A stretch of DNA of 5,988 nucleotides from Geobacter sp. GTDB taxonomy: Bacteria; Desulfobacterota; Desulfuromonadia; Geobacterales; Geobacteraceae. The translations under genes were made by a program, and so were the position numbers. The notes beneath the pieces were generated by a model that saw only the letters and a list, made by a program, of their open reading frames with translations, was not told the origin of the DNA and did not search any database. Of the stretch, positions 5,148-5,988 are shown piece after piece (position 1 is the first letter of the stretch; every line of letters starts with the position of its first letter). Location of the stretch: the NCBI GenBank assembly GCA_003499925.1, contig DNRQ01000004.1, positions 1 through 5,988 of the forward strand. Direction: 5' to 3'.

Positions 5148-5176
5148 GAGGCGGACCCTTGGGTCCGCCTCTTTTT
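5148..5176 (+). terminator. Plus-strand intrinsic terminator between two minus-strand genes
   Basis: GAGGCGGACCC (5148-5158) pairs perfectly with GGGTCCGCCTC (5161-5171), giving up to 11 bp with a minimal loop. It is followed by TTTTT (5172-5176) on the plus strand. On the minus strand, the direction of both flanking genes, no T-run follows, so the hairpin should not terminate well there. It could instead act as a processing or stability element between the two genes. Confidence 0.8.
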
Positions 5177-5223
5177 GTGGAGGTTATCTCTACTGTGGCA
5201 CATTTCCGAAATCAACCTGCTGC

Positions 5224-5691
5224 CTACTTGACGGTGTACCAGAATTTGGCGCTGCGAGTCTTCCCGTCTTTGAGTTCGAACTTGCACATCACGCCGTACT
5301 TCCCTGTTCGGGACATTTCGAAATCGGCGCCGGAATGCCCCTCCATACCCATCAACTCCTTGGTCTGGTCGCTTTTGTCGGGATTCTGCATCTTGACCTT
5401 GACCTCGCCCTCGGTCAGGGCCTTGCCCGTTCTGGCGTCCTTGAATTCGACCGCGATGTGATGGGTCTCCTTCATGCCTTTCGGCATCTCCATCTTCATT
5501 GCCTTCATGTGTTCTTTCATGCTCATGACCTTGAAGGTTGCCTTCACGCCATCGACTACTTCTTCATGAGCCACATCGCCCTGATGGCTGCCATGATCCA
5601 TCTTCATGGAGCCGTGACCCATTGCGGCGAAAGAGGTCATGGGAGCTGCCAGGGCGAAGAGTGCTGCGATTAGAACGGTCGTTTTTTTCAT
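5224..5691 (-). CDS. Secreted Met/His-rich protein, probable periplasmic metal-binding beta-sandwich
   Basis: The 155-residue product has a clear signal peptide (MKKTTVLIAALFALAAP, cut near the SFA at 20-22). A Met/His-rich stretch follows at about 24-80 (GHGSMKMDHGSHQ, MSMKEHMKAMKMEM, THH) and a second small group at about 114-119 (MGMEGH). Residues about 78-155 look like a small beta-sandwich of the FixH/YtkA type (AVEFKDARTGKAL, EVKVKMQNPD, GKYGVMCKFEL, FWYTVK); this family call is tentative. Clustered Met and His in a periplasmic protein are typical of copper or silver handling, which I infer but cannot prove. One cysteine (C136) remains in the mature protein, so no disulfide within a monomer. 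AAGGAG lies 10 bases before the ATG at 5689-5691. It is preceded by a near-consensus sigma-54 promoter, so expression should need an enhancer-binding activator. Confidence 0.9.
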   Translation of the reverse strand: MKKTTVLIAALFALAAPMTSFAAMGHGSMKMDHGSHQGDVAHEEVVDGVKATFKVMSMKEHMKAMKMEMPKGMKETHHIAVEFKDARTGKALTEGEVKVKMQNPDKSDQTKELMGMEGHSGADFEMSRTGKYGVMCKFELKDGKTRSAKFWYTVK

Positions 5692-5701
5692 TTAGCAAGT
5701 T

Positions 5702-5707
5702 CTCCTT
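5702..5707 (-). promoter_or_regulatory. Ribosome binding site of the Met/His-rich gene
   Basis: AAGGAG on the minus strand, 10 bases before the ATG at 5691. It lies about 25 nt downstream of the predicted sigma-54 transcription start. Confidence 0.75.
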
Positions 5708-5740
5708 TGAGTGTGCAGTTTTGCAAGACGTATTGCTGGT

Positions 5741-5756
5741 AGCATCCTGCGTGCCA
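5741..5756 (-). promoter_or_regulatory. Sigma-54 (-24/-12) promoter
   Basis: The minus strand reads TGGCACG-CAGG-ATGCT, against the consensus TGGCACG-N4-TTGCW. The invariant GG (plus 5754-5755) and GC (plus 5742-5743) are exactly 10 bp apart. A start about 12 bp downstream, near 5730, leaves an untranslated leader of about 39 nt to the Met/His-rich gene. Only the first T of TTGC deviates. Confidence 0.82.
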
Positions 5757-5809
5757 AAAGCTAAGTCATTAACTTTTCATACCTGGCAATCCGGCGCGGC
5801 GTCGGTGTG

Positions 5810-5846
5810 TAGAGAATATTCAACAGGCCTCGTGGCATATTCTCTA
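5810..5846. promoter_or_regulatory. Perfect 10-bp inverted repeat, candidate activator site
   Basis: TAGAGAATAT (5810-5819) and ATATTCTCTA (5837-5846) are perfect inverted arms separated by 17 bp. They lie about 80-116 bp upstream of the predicted sigma-54 start, the usual distance for an enhancer-binding protein site. CAGGCC (5824-5829) and GGCCTG (5848-5853) add a second, interleaved inverted pair. A shorter one, CTAAT-N9-ATTAG, is at 5867-5885. Alternatively the arms could form an RNA hairpin if transcribed. Confidence 0.55.
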
Positions 5847-5888
5847 TGGCCTGCTGTCGAGCCACTCTAATGCGAATCCGATTAGTGT

Positions 5889-5988
5889 TGATCTTCCGCT
5901 GCGAAAACTCCCTCCCCTTCAAGGGGAGGGTGGGGGTGGGGATGGGGCAGTTCCGGCGCAAAAACATCCCCATCCCCCTCCTGACCTC
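5889..5988. repeat. Dispersed GC-rich palindromic repeat, copy B (cut by window edge)
   Basis: 5889-5929 matches copy A at 37 of 41 bases and contains the hairpin CTCCCCTT-C-AAGGGGAG. It continues into G-rich GGTGGGGGTGGGGATGGGG. GGGGATGGGG (5938-5947) is the inverse of CCCCATCCCC (5968-5977), so the element is a larger imperfect palindrome whose right end lies outside the window. It has no coding role; an open frame across it translates to the TPTLPLKGRE-type peptide typical of such repeats. Confidence 0.75.

Noticed and set aside
4225..5673. Plus-strand frames opposite the GerMN and Met/His-rich genes (4225-4425, 4269-4571, 4575-4931, 5143-5673, 5159-5461)
   Set aside because: They are antisense shadows of genes with clear signal peptide, anchor and domain patterns on the minus strand.
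5761..5973. Minus-strand 70-codon frame including a TPTLPLKGRE peptide
   Set aside because: It is the translation of the dispersed repeat plus the promoter palindrome, a known kind of false gene. No ribosome binding site is evident.
1..5988. CRISPR array, tRNA or rRNA gene, riboswitch
   Set aside because: I saw no regularly spaced repeats, no tRNA-like cloverleaf with the TTCGA arm, no rRNA signature and no c-di-GMP or other riboswitch core on either strand.

Overview
The window looks like chromosomal DNA of a moderately GC-rich Gram-negative bacterium. A Geobacter-type member of the Desulfuromonadota is my best guess. This rests on the style of the PstS, PsiE and PhoB-like proteins, a GerMN-domain protein with an N-terminal membrane anchor, a strong sigma-54 promoter, and dispersed CTCCCCTT/AAGGGGAG repeats. 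It is inference from remembered families, not a search result. Every supported gene lies on the minus strand, so the window is transcribed from right to left.

Right to left. 5692-5988 is a control region: a dispersed GC-rich repeat at the edge, a 10-bp-arm inverted repeat, and a near-consensus -24/-12 promoter. This drives a secreted Met/His-rich protein (5224-5691). After a 97-bp gap holding a strong hairpin comes a membrane-anchored GerMN-domain protein (4266-5126). Next is a two-gene hipBA-type toxin-antitoxin operon (2677-4124). Its promoter places the predicted transcription start at the antitoxin ATG, so that mRNA may be leaderless.

2239-2676 holds no convincing gene. It contains an excellent minus-strand intrinsic terminator, a further hairpin and a weak Pho-box-like repeat.

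The left third is a phosphate-starvation cluster. A PsiE-family four-helix membrane protein (1801-2238) is followed, in the same reading frame and directly after its stop codon, by a headless but well conserved PhoB-type DNA-binding domain (1501-1800). Then come one copy of the dispersed repeat and a phosphate-binding protein, pstS (280-1305), with a possible Pho promoter of its own and a terminator. No pstC, pstA, pstB or phoU is present, so this pstS is separated from its transporter here. At the left edge is a decayed REP-associated transposase element: the first 15 codons of the transposase, then a shared-looking tail motif.

The most unusual points are the psiE/phoB' junction, the sigma-54 promoter with its palindrome, the likely leaderless hipB, the hipA activation loop with only one of the two usual serines, and a plus-strand terminator between two minus-strand genes.
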